DNA from: Beroe forskalii
Lineage: Eukaryota > Ctenophora > Nuda > Beroida > Beroidae
DNA length: 64,000 nt
Assembly (NCBI GenBank): GCA_011033025.1
Contig: WFMF01000169.1
Location: 62,001 to 126,000, forward strand
Direction: 5' to 3'
The notes under the pieces are model-generated. The model was given only the letters and a program-made list of their open reading frames with translations. It was not told where the DNA came from and searched no databases. Numbering within the stretch: position 1 is the first letter of the stretch; every line of letters begins with the position of its first letter. The translations under genes and the position numbers were made by a program. Positions 14,201 through 27,374 of the stretch are shown here, piece after piece.

Positions 14201-17200
14201 TTTATTGAGAGAGTGACGTAATTTTCATTGATTAAAATGGCAAATTGATGACATGAACTCGCCTCTTCCCTGAAGCAACAGGATCAGAACTTTCTGAAAG
14301 ATATAGCAGGTCCTTAGTTCTGAGCAGCACTTTCAGGGCATTTCATTGGTTCATCCAGACCACGTGACCCGGCCTGTTCCTCTTCAGTGCGCTACTAGAT
14401 GTCGAGCAAATAGGTTCCCAAATTCTGGTTGTTAATATTGTATAGATCTTAGCTAAGATCTGAACTTCCATCATAATGATCAAAGTTCAGATCTTTCGAA
14501 AGCAGCTTTGATTTTCCACGAAAAATATATAAGTAATGATTTTGACCTTTGAAATTTGGCTTTTATCGATATTTGCCTCTGTGTGCTCAAAACGGTTATC
14601 CGTTTAATTGAACTCTCTGTACTTTTTGTGGCCCTTTATTAGCGCGTTATTTTCTTTTTCCGTAAGTCGTTGATTTTTCGTTTTCCATCAATTACGGAAC
14701 ACCCATGAGACACCCAAGTTTCTCTTAATAAATTGTGTAATTTTAATTAAAGAAATAATGGTGTTACCGCTGGCTGTTACAAATCGGTTAGTTTAACGAA
14801 CGGTAATTGTGATTTCGTGGCATATTTCTAGCGGTGTACTGATAATGTGGGCATTTACTGCGGGCGCCTTACTCTTTTACTTGTCAGATCATACGAATAA
14901 CGTATACAAGTGACTCCACCAAAGCCAAGCCATGAAGTTAGCAATGAATTTTAATTTCTTAGAATTAAAATAAACACAAAATTTAATGGGCTTGTCATCA
15001 CTACCTATCATCGCCATTTAACGTTAATACGAATTTACATCTATTTTCACATTTGACCAATTAGACCCAGAGAGCTTGATTTAAGCGAAGTTTTTGAAGT
15101 GGATATCATACTTCATAAAAATATTTGTACATAATTATTAAGACGGCATTCAAAAAATATGTTGATATATCGGGATATAATGAGCTAATGAGGTAAAAAT
15201 TGAGTTCCAACAAACCGTAAAAGCTCTGCTGTTGCATGACCGTCCGACTCACTGATATGCCAAGTAATTATATTATAAATTGCTCGGATATGTGATAAAG
15301 TTCTGAGGAGTATAAAGTTCTGAGGAGTATAAAGTTCTGAGGAGTATAGTTTTTATATTTCTTACTTCCAGCTGCGGTTCCGCCCTGGAGGAACCCCGGC
15401 CTTTTTGATCTTCTTGTACATATCAGAAGGGGAGTGTTTATAGTTTAATCCTGGAATATTTATTCATGGATATTATATTCATCAATAACTTTCTCTTCTG
15501 ACATCCGTTGTTAATTTTGGAATAATTCAATGTTTCGTTTACGGCTGTTCAATGTTCATTTTCATCATTTTTATGGCAATATGCTAATTGGCTTGCCTTT
15601 GTTTGATAATTAACTTTTGATTTGGTCCATTAGCAATCGAAGACTGAAAAAAGCACGAAGCTCAAAGATCATCACATAGTTAATAGTCATGTGCTGACGA
15701 CAGAAGATTCCCCTCTAATTAAGCGGGCAGCGTGTTGATTATAATGGAAGTCATGACCTTACGACATCACAATGAATATCTGGCAGTTACAGGATTCATT
15801 AATCAGTTCTCTGTAGCACTTCATGCAGGAACTCCTGGCACTTGTTAATTCATTGCTTAGTACGCTCCCTCCACTACATTGTCTCAATGTCTCGCATAGG
15901 AGTATACCGTTCTGCAGATTACGGTAGCTTCATCAAGGTGACGGAATTAGTCTGATTTCCTATGTCGAATTGCTGGTGTTAAATCGCCTATTTTTTGGCT
16001 GCAGCATAAAGTCTGCAAGCATCGAAGAACGCCGGTTACATGTTCCGAAGTATGAACTACGAAAGTACCGACAATGGAATTAATTAATTAATTGAGCTCT
16101 TATTAGGCTCTGGTGCTTCTCAGAAAATTCAATTCAATGAATGTTTCTTTCAGTCAAATAGAAATACATTGCTGATAGTTTCAAGTGTCTACTGTTTTAA
16201 TGTTCAAATGAAACATCTTAAGAGTTTGAATTTTTAGCTTGACCGGCATATTTCTTTCCAATCGTTTCTTCAGAAAAGCTTTCAGACATTATTTCTTAGC
16301 ACGCTCATTTACTTTAAACACAGTCATTTTCAGTTACGATTAGTGTTTTTACATACCGCCAATTAGCGTTATCATCAAATACTTTCATCTCGCAGACAAC
16401 CCAAAATAATTCCTTGTGTTTGAAATCCACCAGATCGAAAGCCGCTGTACAATTCAGCCGCATTCCTTCAATGTTGTGATGATCAATCTTCAATACAATA
16501 AGTCGGTACAGTAACTAACTAACTAAGACACGTAAAACCATCGTCCATCATAATGTCCGCATATAAATGATCATTCGCAGGAATAAAATGACCGCATATT
16601 ACTTATGTGCAACACTATAGACACTGAAGTAAGAAGTTTGACAGCACGTCTGTCTTTCTAGCACTATACCACTGAAGCTCTTGCACATTGCAAACCCCTC
16701 ATAGAGTACTGGCGGCTCCACATCATCTCTTCACCCTTTTAGATCCCTGATAATGACGTCACTCTCCAGTGCCTAGCGACCTCTAGTCCTGTGGCTATGT
16801 GTCTAATAACCATGATGTTGCTTGTTTATAACCTGTGTGTTGGCGGTGCGTGCAGCGACCATTTCCTCTTCTGTCAAATAATGAGTAATAGACGTTACAA
16901 AGATTACAAGGCGTGCACGAACGATTCTTGGTTACACGTCGCCCTTCCATTGTTTTAATCCATGATAATGACGTGATTCGTGACCGAGTATTTCTTGGGC
17001 ATGGTCAGTAATATCCCTGGTTACTTTTAGGCCTTATTGTGGCTGGTAAGTGGTACGTGACAGGTTTATTAGCAATTATTTACCCGAAAGTTTTTCCCTC
17101 TCCCTATCACCTTTGTTGGGGAGGCATTGAGGAAGTTTTAGCAGATATGCTGGTTCATGGGGGTTTGTGTTTATACTAGCTTTATCCATGATGTTAAATC

Positions 17201-17804
17201 TGGAACACGTGTTGGTCATGTTGCGCCCCACCAAAAAGTAGTGGTCATCATCATACGTCTTGCACATTTTTATTCAACTGATCCTTTTGTCCTCGAATCA
17301 GTAAACCTTGGCTCAAGAGTGGTATCGTGTCCGTCTCTAATCAGTTGCATGGCATCACTTTTAGTTTTTTCCATGTTTGTGCATTTGGTGTGCAGCGCGC
17401 GCATTCTGAGTATGATCACGTTCTTTGTAAACGGAAACGGAATAGACTTCTTCTAAAATTAAAATATCTATTATCTATGGTTATGAAAACAAGACAGTCA
17501 CACGTTGGGAGAGGGAAATAGAGCGGCAGTTCTAAAATTGCAGTTCTCAAATATCTATTTTGTGTAGTCATGTTTTCTTTTATTATTTGAATGTTTCACC
17601 CTTGTGTCCTAGAACAATTTGATAGTTAAATTTTCATACAAATTAGGTGTCTAGCCGTATTAGTTGCACAAACTGTTGCTTACCTCTACTCCTGTACCAG
17701 TATAGAAACTAATTGTTACTTTGTTAATAAACTTATTGCCTCGACTGGAAATTTCAACTTATATTTTAGTAAGTTTGTTGTTATAGTGATGTTTTATGTA
17801 AATC
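8294..17804. other. Channel intron 1, central-left part
   Basis: No convincing gene. A 17-bp unit (AAAGTTCTGAGGAGTAT) is repeated three times near 15,300-15,350. A minus-strand 75-codon frame at 9,395-9,622 has a protein-like composition but no recognisable motif or upstream continuation. The rest is low-complexity AT-rich sequence. Confidence 0.4.
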
Positions 17805-17881
17805 GTTTTAGTGACGTATCATATAAGTCGTTTTAGTGACGTATTGAGGTACTGTTGATGACGGTTTAGCGCCGTATCACG
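17805..17881 (+). promoter_or_regulatory. Duplicated TGACGTA element upstream of ATG 17,882
   Basis: The block CGTTTTAGTGACGTAT occurs twice, about 25 bp apart, immediately upstream of a strong-context ATG. TGACGTA resembles a CRE/ATF-type site. A promoter role is inferred only from position and duplication. Confidence 0.25.
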
Positions 17882-18001
17882 ATGGCGTTTGCGGCTGCAC
17901 TCAACTCCCGGGGGCCGCCCAGCGGCGGCAGCATGGGCAGAGGTGGTGGCGGTGGCGGTGGCAAGTTTACTAAAGCCGTCTGGGATGTGATGCTCAAAGA
18001 A
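17882..18001 (+). CDS. Candidate first exon, Gly-rich N terminus, gene unassigned
   Basis: A strong Kozak context (ACGATGG) opens 40 codons: a small Ala/Ser/Pro part, a run of seven glycines, then an amphipathic KFTKAVWDVMLKE. A consensus GTGAGT donor follows in phase 0. Phase 0 cannot join directly to the channel acceptor at 38,744 (phase 2). Joined to 24,262-24,328 it continues as one long amphipathic helix. Joined through 19,262-19,340 and then 24,262 it reaches phase 2. I recognise no family. Confidence 0.4.
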
Positions 18002-19261
18002 GTGAGTGTGATTCGAGGGGTTTGTTAATTTAGCTTTAATTGACATTTTTAATCCAGTTCGAGCCCGGTATATTAATGCTCTGGCTGAATAACATAATTG
18101 GAAACTTGACATAATTTATTTCATCAGGAAGTAGTGATTATTAGTCAGTCACGAAATAATTTCTTATTCTTTACTTTCTAACCTCTATGAATTCGTCAAT
18201 CTCGCTTCAACTCCTCGCTTCAACTGGAGCGACTCCAACAAACTTCCTTCTTGAAAGTGATCATCAAGTTATGAACACTTTTCATATTCAGGAACGCTAG
18301 TTATGACTGTTCATGAAACTTTTCTTCTTAATGAATATTTTTCTTGGATATTTAGAATTAGAATTAGTTAGTTTGCGTTGAGCTTATCAAACTACTAATC
18401 AAATAACTAAATAAGGCCTGAAAACCTCTTCTTAAGAATCAACTATCAAGTTAGAGTCATTAATTCCATTTTTACTCTCGAATCCCTTTTTCTCAAACCT
18501 CAGCCTAACTTTTTGCATTAGCCTCGGCTCATTAGCTAGAGGTCATGAAGCTTGTCTGTGAAGTCTTGGATACCTGAACCGAATCACCCATAAATCATAC
18601 GACTCTTTTTCGAACATTTAAAACGAAAATCTAGTTTAAATAAGCCGCGCAGTCGCGCACCATGAATGGCTGTCTGACGTTATGGATTCACTTAGAGTAG
18701 CCTAAACGGTGACATCACCACCAGCCGCTTAACCTACTTGCTCCAATCTAATATTCTAATATTCCAACAATTGCCACTAAAGACTCCCACAACACGATAC
18801 AGCACTTGTACCCCGAACTAAGTACTATGAACACGCGGTTAAAGTCGTTTTCTCGTACCCTCCTGTAAATCGCTTTTAGTCCTCTCGCCATTGTGTCCTT
18901 AAATCATTCGTCTTACGCCTCCCTCCCCTCCCTCCCCTCCTCTTTCTCAGTAAAAACAGCCGTGTGTTCATGGCGACTTAGGGAGAATTTCCACCCTCAC
19001 CACATAGATGGGAAGGAAGGTCACACGATCAGTGTTCTGCGAGACCATGTGCCTGTGACGTATACAGTCATACAATATATGCTGCCTTGTAATCTAAATA
19101 AATTAATTTTTAGCAGCAACTGGCTCTTGTCTTGTCCTTTGCCGAGAGTGAATAATAATAAAAATCTGAGTTATTTTTAAACTACGGTTTTTGTGTTTGT
19201 TGCTCTTGTAAAAATCCACGGAAAAACATACGATTATCAATTATCATGGTTGCTGGATCAG
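18002..19261. other. Intronic sequence
   Basis: No gene seen. It contains a pyrimidine-rich CCTCCCCTCC stretch near 18,920 and several AT-rich low-complexity runs. Short open frames have no splice or domain support. Confidence 0.4.
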
Positions 19262-19340
19262 TTGTTGAAGGCGCCCTTGGGAATCCCAATGCCAGGACAG
19301 GCGATCACTTGGGAGAGCATCATGAACAAGGCGGTGACAG
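19262..19340 (+). CDS. Candidate internal exon, unassigned
   Basis: This segment lies between GGATCAG and a good GTAAGA donor. It reads LLKAPLGIPMPGQ, then AITWESIMNKAVT plus one base. The 79-nt length takes phase 0 to phase 1. The open frame continues upstream of the proposed acceptor, and the acceptor's polypyrimidine tract is poor, so the left boundary is uncertain. No domain is recognised. It may follow exon 17,882-18,001. Confidence 0.25.
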
Positions 19341-21826
19341 GTAAGACAAAAGTTCCTCTGGTACGTTGGTCTAGTGTTACTGATACTTTTATGTTAATTA
19401 CACGTGCTGCATTTTGATCAATCCATACCCCTCTATGATCTTATGATATATAAAAACTATATAATCCACGCAATTATGAATTAACGCAAACTTAAATCCA
19501 TGCTATTATAAACCAGGGCAAATCTTTGCTTCTTCATTTGCCGGAAGAAATTTGTTAAGAAATTCGCAGAACTTAAGTGGAATGTTGAATAATGCTTACA
19601 CCTGCACATGCACGTGTGCACAGTGCGCATCCTGCCAAGCACCGGCAGGCTAAAATGATCAAATTTCTGGTGTCGAAACGCGATTTTTCGGCCTTTTAAA
19701 GTTTTAAGATTAAAAGATTAAAAATTGAACGTTCAGATTGAGTTTAAAACGAATTCTTTGCTCATTACACCCCAATTCCCTGCCAAAAAACCAATTTTCG
19801 TACGTAAACCCCTCAACTGAGTATATCAATACGACGTACTATGTGCAATTATATTAATGGTTTACACAGAGATCACTTACAATGGAAAATTGAAATTCAT
19901 CGCACTAAAAGAGCTCACAAATTATAATGACGAAAACATATGGCACCATACTGTATATTTTCCGGGGATACATGCCTAGTGCCTATATCTAGCTGGACTG
20001 AGAACTGTAGGACTCTCAAAGTTCTCAGGAAGCAACATTTCAAATCCATATTCTCAGCATTTGGTCCACTGGTCCAGCACTGATGAAAATTTATCAACTA
20101 CCTGTTATGAACATCGTAGGACCCATCGTGTTTTGGAAACTTTCCCGTTGCTGCCGGTATTGCATTGTTTCTTGTGATGCCGACTGTAATCTATGTTCCA
20201 AATTTTGTTCTTACCGAAATTGTAAATAGTGGAGCCTCAAGGAGGAAGAAGTGATCTGATCTACTCAGTGCTCGATTAATTGGTCATTGTCTTGACGTGG
20301 TGCTAACTGCTCGATCTTCAATTGTTTTGTATTTGTAAGATCTCGCTATAAGGTTATCAAACATTGGCATTAAAATCAAGGTTACACAGTCAATCTTACC
20401 CTGATATGTAGTATGGCCTCTCCAATCTATCTTTAGTCTGTACACAGATGCACTCCCATTGTATTAAGTGTTTTGTTTCATTCGCCTTTTTGAAAGGCAC
20501 GTTTGTTTGTGATTCAGACTACAGTGAAAAGCAAAAAGGTACATCTAATCAGTAAGTACTAAGTAGATTGTCTTTTCTCTCGACTCTCCATATTTTGATA
20601 GAACGGGGAAATGTTCCTGTAAAGAACATTGCATGGAATCACGGCCCTGTTACTTGTCTATCAATCTCAGCTGACGACGATAATTACATGATTTTCGAAA
20701 GCTTCTAATCATAAACTTTGCTAATGATAAGCCTCTCGTATCATTTATATCGCTTTGACTTCAACATCTTGAATGTAAATCTTATGGCCCGTAGAGGGGA
20801 TTATCACGAAAACTTCTCCATCCATGATGTGATGACACTGGAATGTATGATACTTATTATTTATTATCTCTGTTTAGTGATTTGTTACCTAAACCTTTTA
20901 AGCACCGGTCATTACCGAATGAAAGATTAGCTCTTGCCAGGACTGTAGATCCGGTGCGTCTTGATCAGAAAACATACGATGCCACAAAATTCCGCTCGGT
21001 TAAGATGGAATTTCAACGCGGGTAATTAGTTTACCAGGGACTACCATTAAGTTTTAACTCGTGCTGGGGTTCTACCTCACCCTTCGCGATACTTCGGCTG
21101 CACCGAGATCTAAAATTTAAAATATAGGGAAAAAATACTTCCTCATGAAATACCATTGACTCACCCCATTCGTCGTCTCACGAAAGTTACGGTTTATCTT
21201 GGGCCATTAAAGTTATTCCGATTTAAGTGGTTTAAATCAATCCTCTTCCAATCCTCTTCCAATCCTCTTCCAAACCATATTATGTCCTCCATGTATGGTT
21301 ATCTATTTGTCGGTAAATGGTTACTTGTTTAGTAATCATTTTCACTCCCATTTTAAACACTCCAAATGCTGTGGGATTCCAAAATTTCCTCCCAATTTCC
21401 AAAAATGATTAGAAACCCGTCGTGTCGGCGTCCTTTGCCCAGTTTATTACCAACAATTATCCGAATACAACCCCTGGTTAAGAGCATTTTAAATGAAAGT
21501 AATGTCTGTTGTGGCAGAGGAGGAGGGGAATGGGCGTGTTTTCTCCTGTTCCACTGAATTTGAAAGTCGAGGAAATTCCTCCGCATGGCTTATGATCCTA
21601 AGAGATTTGAGCTTTATTTTGAACAAAGAGAAGAATGAGTTGTGGGCTTGACCTGGTTTTCCTTGGAACCCGGAAAACCGACCACATTAATTAAAAACCC
21701 CTGCCTAAAATATCTCCATTCAACCCTTTCTTACTAAAGAACCCATGTTGTAATCCTGTTCAGTGATAGAAAGGGCGTGGAGCAGGGTCTTCCGGATAAA
21801 AAGGAGGAAAAAAGAAGAATATGTTT
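19341..21826. other. Intronic sequence
   Basis: No gene seen. A small 11-bp tandem repeat (AATCCTCTTCC, three copies) sits near 21,238-21,272. The remaining open frames are short and unsupported. Confidence 0.4.
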
Positions 21827-22255
21827 CAATTGATGAGTAATTTATTAATTCTCTTTTGACTCAATGGTACAAATGTAAACGATGTGGTTCTTTAATGACA
21901 ATCAATTTCGTCGTTCTACGACATCTTCAGGTCTGTAAATACAATAAAATTAATATAGAATAAAATCATAAACTCTAGACTCTTAAAACTAAATGATAGG
22001 TAGTAACGAGTTAGTATATGAATCTAGATAGCCCTAGAACTCCGTATTTTAAGGTATTTCAAGTTCTTAGGTTAGGCATTACATACTCCGTAGTTTTAAG
22101 AGTCTAGAGTTTATGATTTTATTCTATATTAATTTTATTGTATTTACAGACCTGAAGATGTCGTAGAACGACGAAATTGATTGTCATTAAAGAACCACAT
22201 CGTTTACATTTGTACCATTGAGTCAAAAGAGAATTAATAAATTACTCATCAATTG
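21827..22255. mobile_element. Foldback/MITE-like element, 164-bp perfect inverted arms
   Basis: Bases 21,827-21,990 and 22,092-22,255 are essentially perfect reverse complements, separated by about 100 bp. Such near-identical arms mean a recent event or strong conversion. The plus-strand right arm contains CTGAAGA, a GTCGT/ACGAC hairpin, then GAAA. That is the order of the hammerhead ribozyme core (CUGANGA, stem II, GAAA) known from Penelope-like elements. No coding sequence is present, so this is a non-autonomous element or remnant. Confidence 0.75.
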
Positions 22256-24261
22256 TAATCATGCGACTCTTATTCAACGACCCGATCCGTGAAATCAATA
22301 ATATGTTTCATCGTGAAATATCTGTAGCACCAACTTCCGACCAAATGTTGATTTTGTCAATAAGTTTACTTATCATTGTTAAAGGGAGCTATCACATAAT
22401 ATTAGGGCGTTCAGAAATGATTGTCACTAGAGGCATAAAATGACAAATATGACCAAATATATCAAAATTTCGACATATTCGAGTACAAGGGTCTCTACCA
22501 GACTGAATTGCAAATTTTCAGTGTTAACGAAGATTTTTGAGTGGGTCATCTAGCTAGTTTTTTGATTGTTTTCAGGTGCTCCGCTGTATGGCGAATTCTA
22601 CATCTTCTAGGCCATGTTTTTATGGTCCGATTTCACTATTCAGGACATATTCAGGGCTTTCAGGTCCAAAACTAAAGAATAGGATGATTGGTTGACATTC
22701 GGGGCAAATTTCTGTACAATTTAACCCTGTATGATTGATCAAGATTAGAGCTAAATGTGGCAAATTTAACAGTTCAGTAACCGATAATTCAGTACACATC
22801 TTGCACACACGTTTCTAAAGTTAAGACAATATGTCAAAATCTTAAAAATGGTTGTCCCCGTGTACGGAAGGGTCTGAACTAATAGCCTAACACGATAACC
22901 GAACGTATCAAGTATTTTAAATGTTATATTTCTGGGCAATTGTCAGAGCGAAAGTTGCTAAAGCCCTATCTGGGGCATGTCCTTTTTGAGGTTAAAGCAC
23001 CCCCTTAAGAATCTTTCGACTCGACGAAAAACAGTTCATTTGTTTCGGTTAGCATCCACGTGTGCTGCAACACCCTCATTTTGATTATCTTGCACTTCCT
23101 GGGTCTGTTGATAGCGTGTTTTCTTTGACAATGAAATTTGTGGTCAGTTTCGTACAGCGGAGCAAAAAATTAGAAATTTGAATCCGCCGTAGAATGGGCT
23201 AAGAAAACTTAGTTATCGGTGAAACCCGATTATCTGAATCCGAAAATGTCTGAAAAAAACGAATATCACATCAAAAAGTCACTCCCGGCAGCCGTTTCTC
23301 CAGAAAATTGCAAGTGACAATCTTTTCCGAACGCACTATTATTACGTCATCAATCGAAGGGGAGAGGAGGTTTCCAAATGATGGCAGAGCCTGGGATTAT
23401 AGGTTTTGCTGACGTCAGCAAAACATTTCCACTCTCAAAATTGTAATCTTATAGCATTTTACATCATAGATGGCGTGATGATGAGTGTGTTTACTTTTGA
23501 ACTATTAGTTTCATACAACTGCTAAATCCATTGTTGCTTAAACACATTCAAACCAAAATTTGCATTTTTAAAGACTTGTTTTCAAGTGGGGGGTTTGGTT
23601 TATGCTGGCTTCAGCGGGAGGGGGTCTGCGTCTGCCAATGATTACAGTTGATGACAGAGGGGAGGGAGGGGGTAAGAATGACCAAATAATGATGAAGTTA
23701 TATGTGACGGCTCGCTTAGAACTATTTCAACTCACACACAGCCCTACGAATCACACACCCACAACACTACGACAGACATGCCACAACCCTACGACTCACA
23801 CATACACACAGAACCCTCCGGTGTACACCAATGCTAAATTAAGCCCTCAAAACCCCGTGGCCCACTCTCACACGCAGCTACAGGCCGACGGACAACCCAA
23901 CAAACACACACTCACTCAACATACAACACATATTATCGTATCGATATATACCTCATACTGCTTATACCTCTGGTATTCGGGAAGCCCTCCAAGCTGCCGG
24001 GTTTGCGTATATAGTTTCAACCTGTACATTCTATATTCCGTGCTGCTGCTGCGAGAGTGGCGACTGTTTTACTATATGATGCCCGCACTGTTTGTGTGAA
24101 TTTATTGCTTTCCTAATCACCCGGGTGTATGTGCGTTGTTGCATTCTCAAGGAATCTAGAGGTGAAGTCGTCTACAACGTAGAGAGAGAGAGAGGTTGTC
24201 TGACCAGGCGGTAGAGAGAGAAGAGGCTGTCTATTTGACGCCTTCATTGAATAACACTCAG
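22256..24261. other. Intronic sequence with CA-rich tract
   Basis: A 165-codon open frame at 23,602-24,099 is driven by ACACAC/CCACAAC simple sequence (His/Thr/Pro-rich), not by a recognisable protein. A GA-repeat lies near 24,182-24,196. No supported gene. Confidence 0.4.
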
Positions 24262-24328
24262 CTGGACATATTGAAAACATACCTGTCAGAGGTGCTTCAG
24301 CAGGGAGAGGAGAAAAGGGCACGAAATC
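24262..24328 (+). CDS. Candidate internal exon, amphipathic helix, unassigned
   Basis: An acceptor (AACACTCAG) and a consensus GTGAGT donor bound 67 nt. In phase 0 this reads LDILKTYLSEVLQQGEE followed by KRARN plus one base, a heptad-like helix with a basic end. Directly after 17,882-18,001 it would extend KAVWDVMLKE without a break. The alternative incoming phase 1 gives a Gly/Arg-rich peptide and exits in phase 2, which would fit the channel acceptor. No family is recognised. Confidence 0.35.
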
Positions 24329-26726
24329 GTGAGTAGTTACCTTGTTAACCTATTCATGATTTTAAATTACCTAAATCATTTTTTCACGGATAGATGTCAC
24401 ATTGTCATTAGGTATTTCCGGTGACTTCTGTGATCCTATCATCCGCTCATTGTCCGGATGTTCGGTGCGCGCGACGACCGTTACATCGCTCAACACTTGG
24501 TATTCAATTTGCACCTTCCTACATGCTCATATGGTATGCGGGATTAAATACTGCACGATACAAGCTTGCTACATGGTAGTTGGCGTGTACTATGTAATAT
24601 AAATATAAGTGCGATGGTGTCATCGCTCAGCCGAGCGCCTGAACAAGTGACGTCATAATGACGAGTTTACATCTGTAATTGATGACTTGAGAGTGTCATC
24701 ACTTGGCTCAGCTCGTTGTCAATCGTCATAGTGTCATACACACGCGCTCTCTCTCTCTCTCTCTCTCTCTCCATTCCTCTCATACTGGACAAGCTCAGAC
24801 ACTTTGGAGTACATTGAGTTGTGAAATACCATACGTTATATATAAAATATATATCATGTGGGTTATACCTACATATATATGAATATAATGCGTACGTCTA
24901 GCTGCTGTGGAATAACATTATCATTATTATTATTATTGTCATTATTGTTATTCTTTTAGTCCGAGAACAGGGTTATACTCCCTCCTATAACCGTTTCATC
25001 CACGATATTTTCGTGTACTTGTCGCTCTCATCCCGCGAGAGTGATACTTTGTATCTTCCTTCAGCGAGCTCTTATAGTATTTGTTGTAGATCTTTTCATC
25101 GATGATATTATGTTCTTCTGACCGTTCATCAGTTCTCAATCTCAAGCAGCAGAGTGCCAGTTTGGTTAGTAACTGACAATATGAGGGGGGGGGGGTAACC
25201 CAACAGCCGGGGTGAATGGGGCGGGGGGTTGAAAGGCTGAACTAATGAACAAAAATTTGGTTTAGATTTTGAGATGATGTGGCTTTTTTTGAAATGGTGC
25301 CAATTGCACATGCTAAAATTTACAATTTACTCAAACTGTACGTTCTGTAGTGCCAAACTACAATGGGTTGAAATACGCAATACGCATACTGGGATGGGTA
25401 TTTCAAAATTTAATGTAAGCTGCCAAATAACTCGTTTTATATAAGGATTTCAACACGATTGTTTGTTTGTTTTTTTCGACTTATACGGTATCTTCTGGCA
25501 TTAAATTTAACTGGTCCCACTTCAATCAGCCTTTTTAATTAGCCCTATGGACCAAAGTTGAAAAGCGTATTTGTTTCGGTTAAATAAGGACCGATAAGGT
25601 ATAAGCGGTTGGGCCTGGATTTCTGATGCAACAAATTATTTCTGTTTGCTAATATTATTCCATGAAGGATTTTGGCCTTTAGAAGTTTAGAGCTTGCCAG
25701 ATCATCTATATAACAAATTTACAATCCAGTGTCAAGAGATCATGCAGAACGATCGAAAAACGACTATTGTGCCTAGAATGAGCTATTTTTGAGCTGGATG
25801 GAATCCAAAATTTCCAAAATCGCAGGTGCATTTAATAGGTGTACCGTGCTATTACTAAATGCTCAAAAGTTGCAATCGTCACCAAGCTCACGCAAGATAC
25901 GGTTAATAATGATAAGCTGTTGGACTATAAGGCGGAAGGCCCCTAATACTCAGGTGGATAGGGGGCAATACATGGCAAGGGTTGGGGTAACATTATTGGG
26001 GATTGATGTTCATTATTTAGTTATTTAACTTCACTACCCATTCAATTTAGAAACTTGGTGCACACTGCACAGTGAATGCGTCAATTTTCAAGCCGCGCAA
26101 TGTTAAAATCTACAAGTACAACATCATTTGCCGAAAAATACGTGTTTTACAAATTACATTTTAATTCAGCGAACACCCATTACCGTGGTGTCTCGTTCTT
26201 ATGAGGCTATGAAGCGTGGCGAACTACAATGTGCTTAGGTAATTTTTGTGGCGCGTGATTGCGCGCAGATGTCCTTAACTGTGTTTTGCATAATAAGCAC
26301 ATTTGCGCAATGTAACGCGCTGAAAAATGTACCCTAACGCGCCGAAATACGCCGCGCTTTAAAAAGTCGAGCCACCACGGATATAGGAATCATTTTTGAC
26401 CGTCATCCCATGTGCTGAAATCACGCTCAACTAATATTAGAGCAATTCGTTGTTATAAAGCAATACAAAGAAAACATCACCAAGTGTGGTAGATGGTAGG
26501 TAACTTGTAAAACCCTGCACTTTTGTAGCACTCTAACTCGCCAAGTTATGTAAAAATGAGGCAATGTTCCTTGAATGTTTTTCCAAAGGTTTCACACACC
26601 TCTCACAAAGGTAAAAGATCGTACAATTTCGTCATCACCAAGTTTTTCATGGGATACTTTAGCAAGGAGATGTACTTTAATCGAACCTGTAAATCCCAGT
26701 TTGAACTTTTAAATCTTAAATTATCA
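24329..26726. other. Intronic sequence with simple repeats
   Basis: A CT dinucleotide run lies near 24,748-24,770 and a G run near 25,183-25,194. Near 26,190-26,350 a GC-rich patch repeats GCGCG-type words within AT-rich surroundings. No gene is supported. Confidence 0.4.
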
Positions 26727-27081
26727 AAATTTCAAAACAAGTAACCACGACATGTTAGTTGCAGCGAATTTTCATCATAACATATGACATCATCAGGCTG
26801 AAATTTTATTGTCAATTTATATCATTGCACACACGCAAACGTATAAATATTGATAACCAACAGGTAAGAACTACTCAATATTAAAACGTGGCAAGACATG
26901 TCGATTAAAGTTCTCAATCAATCAGATTTACAAACTGAAATAAAATGAAATTCACAAATTGAAATAATGCAAAATGTGTGCAATGATATAAATTGACAAT
27001 ACAATTTCAGCCTGATGATGTCATATGATATGATGAAAACTCGCTGCAACCAACATGTCGTGGTTACTTGTTTTGAAATTT
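26727..27081. mobile_element. Second foldback element with hammerhead-like core
   Basis: Arms of about 106 bp (26,727-26,832 and 26,975-27,081) are inverted copies with a few mismatches, separated by about 140 bp. The right arm on the plus strand carries CTGATGA, a TCAT/ATGA pairing segment and GAAA, the same core order as the 21.8-kb element though the sequences differ. Non-coding. Probably a Penelope-like or other foldback remnant. Confidence 0.65.
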
Positions 27082-27374
27082 CTGTGCTTACTCCGTTTCC
27101 CTCCAAATAAATTATCAAAATATGGTAATCTTGCACAACATAGATGAAGATCAGTTTCGGACTTAGGGTGCTGCGCGCAATATTGTCACCAGTAAAACCA
27201 AACACTACTGCATGATTCGGGTCGTAAGCTCGCAACGTGTATCTTTGCAGCATTTTCACAATTCGAATAATTACCACTGAAAAAGAGCGGTATCTTATTT
27301 TTATTTTTTGAAGGTCTACTTCAAACAACGGCAGTAACAGCCAATGTCAGGGATCGAAGGATTCATGTGTAATC

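Noticed and set aside
23602-24099. 165-codon plus-strand open frame
   Set aside because: Composition is explained by CA-rich simple sequence. No domain, no splice context.
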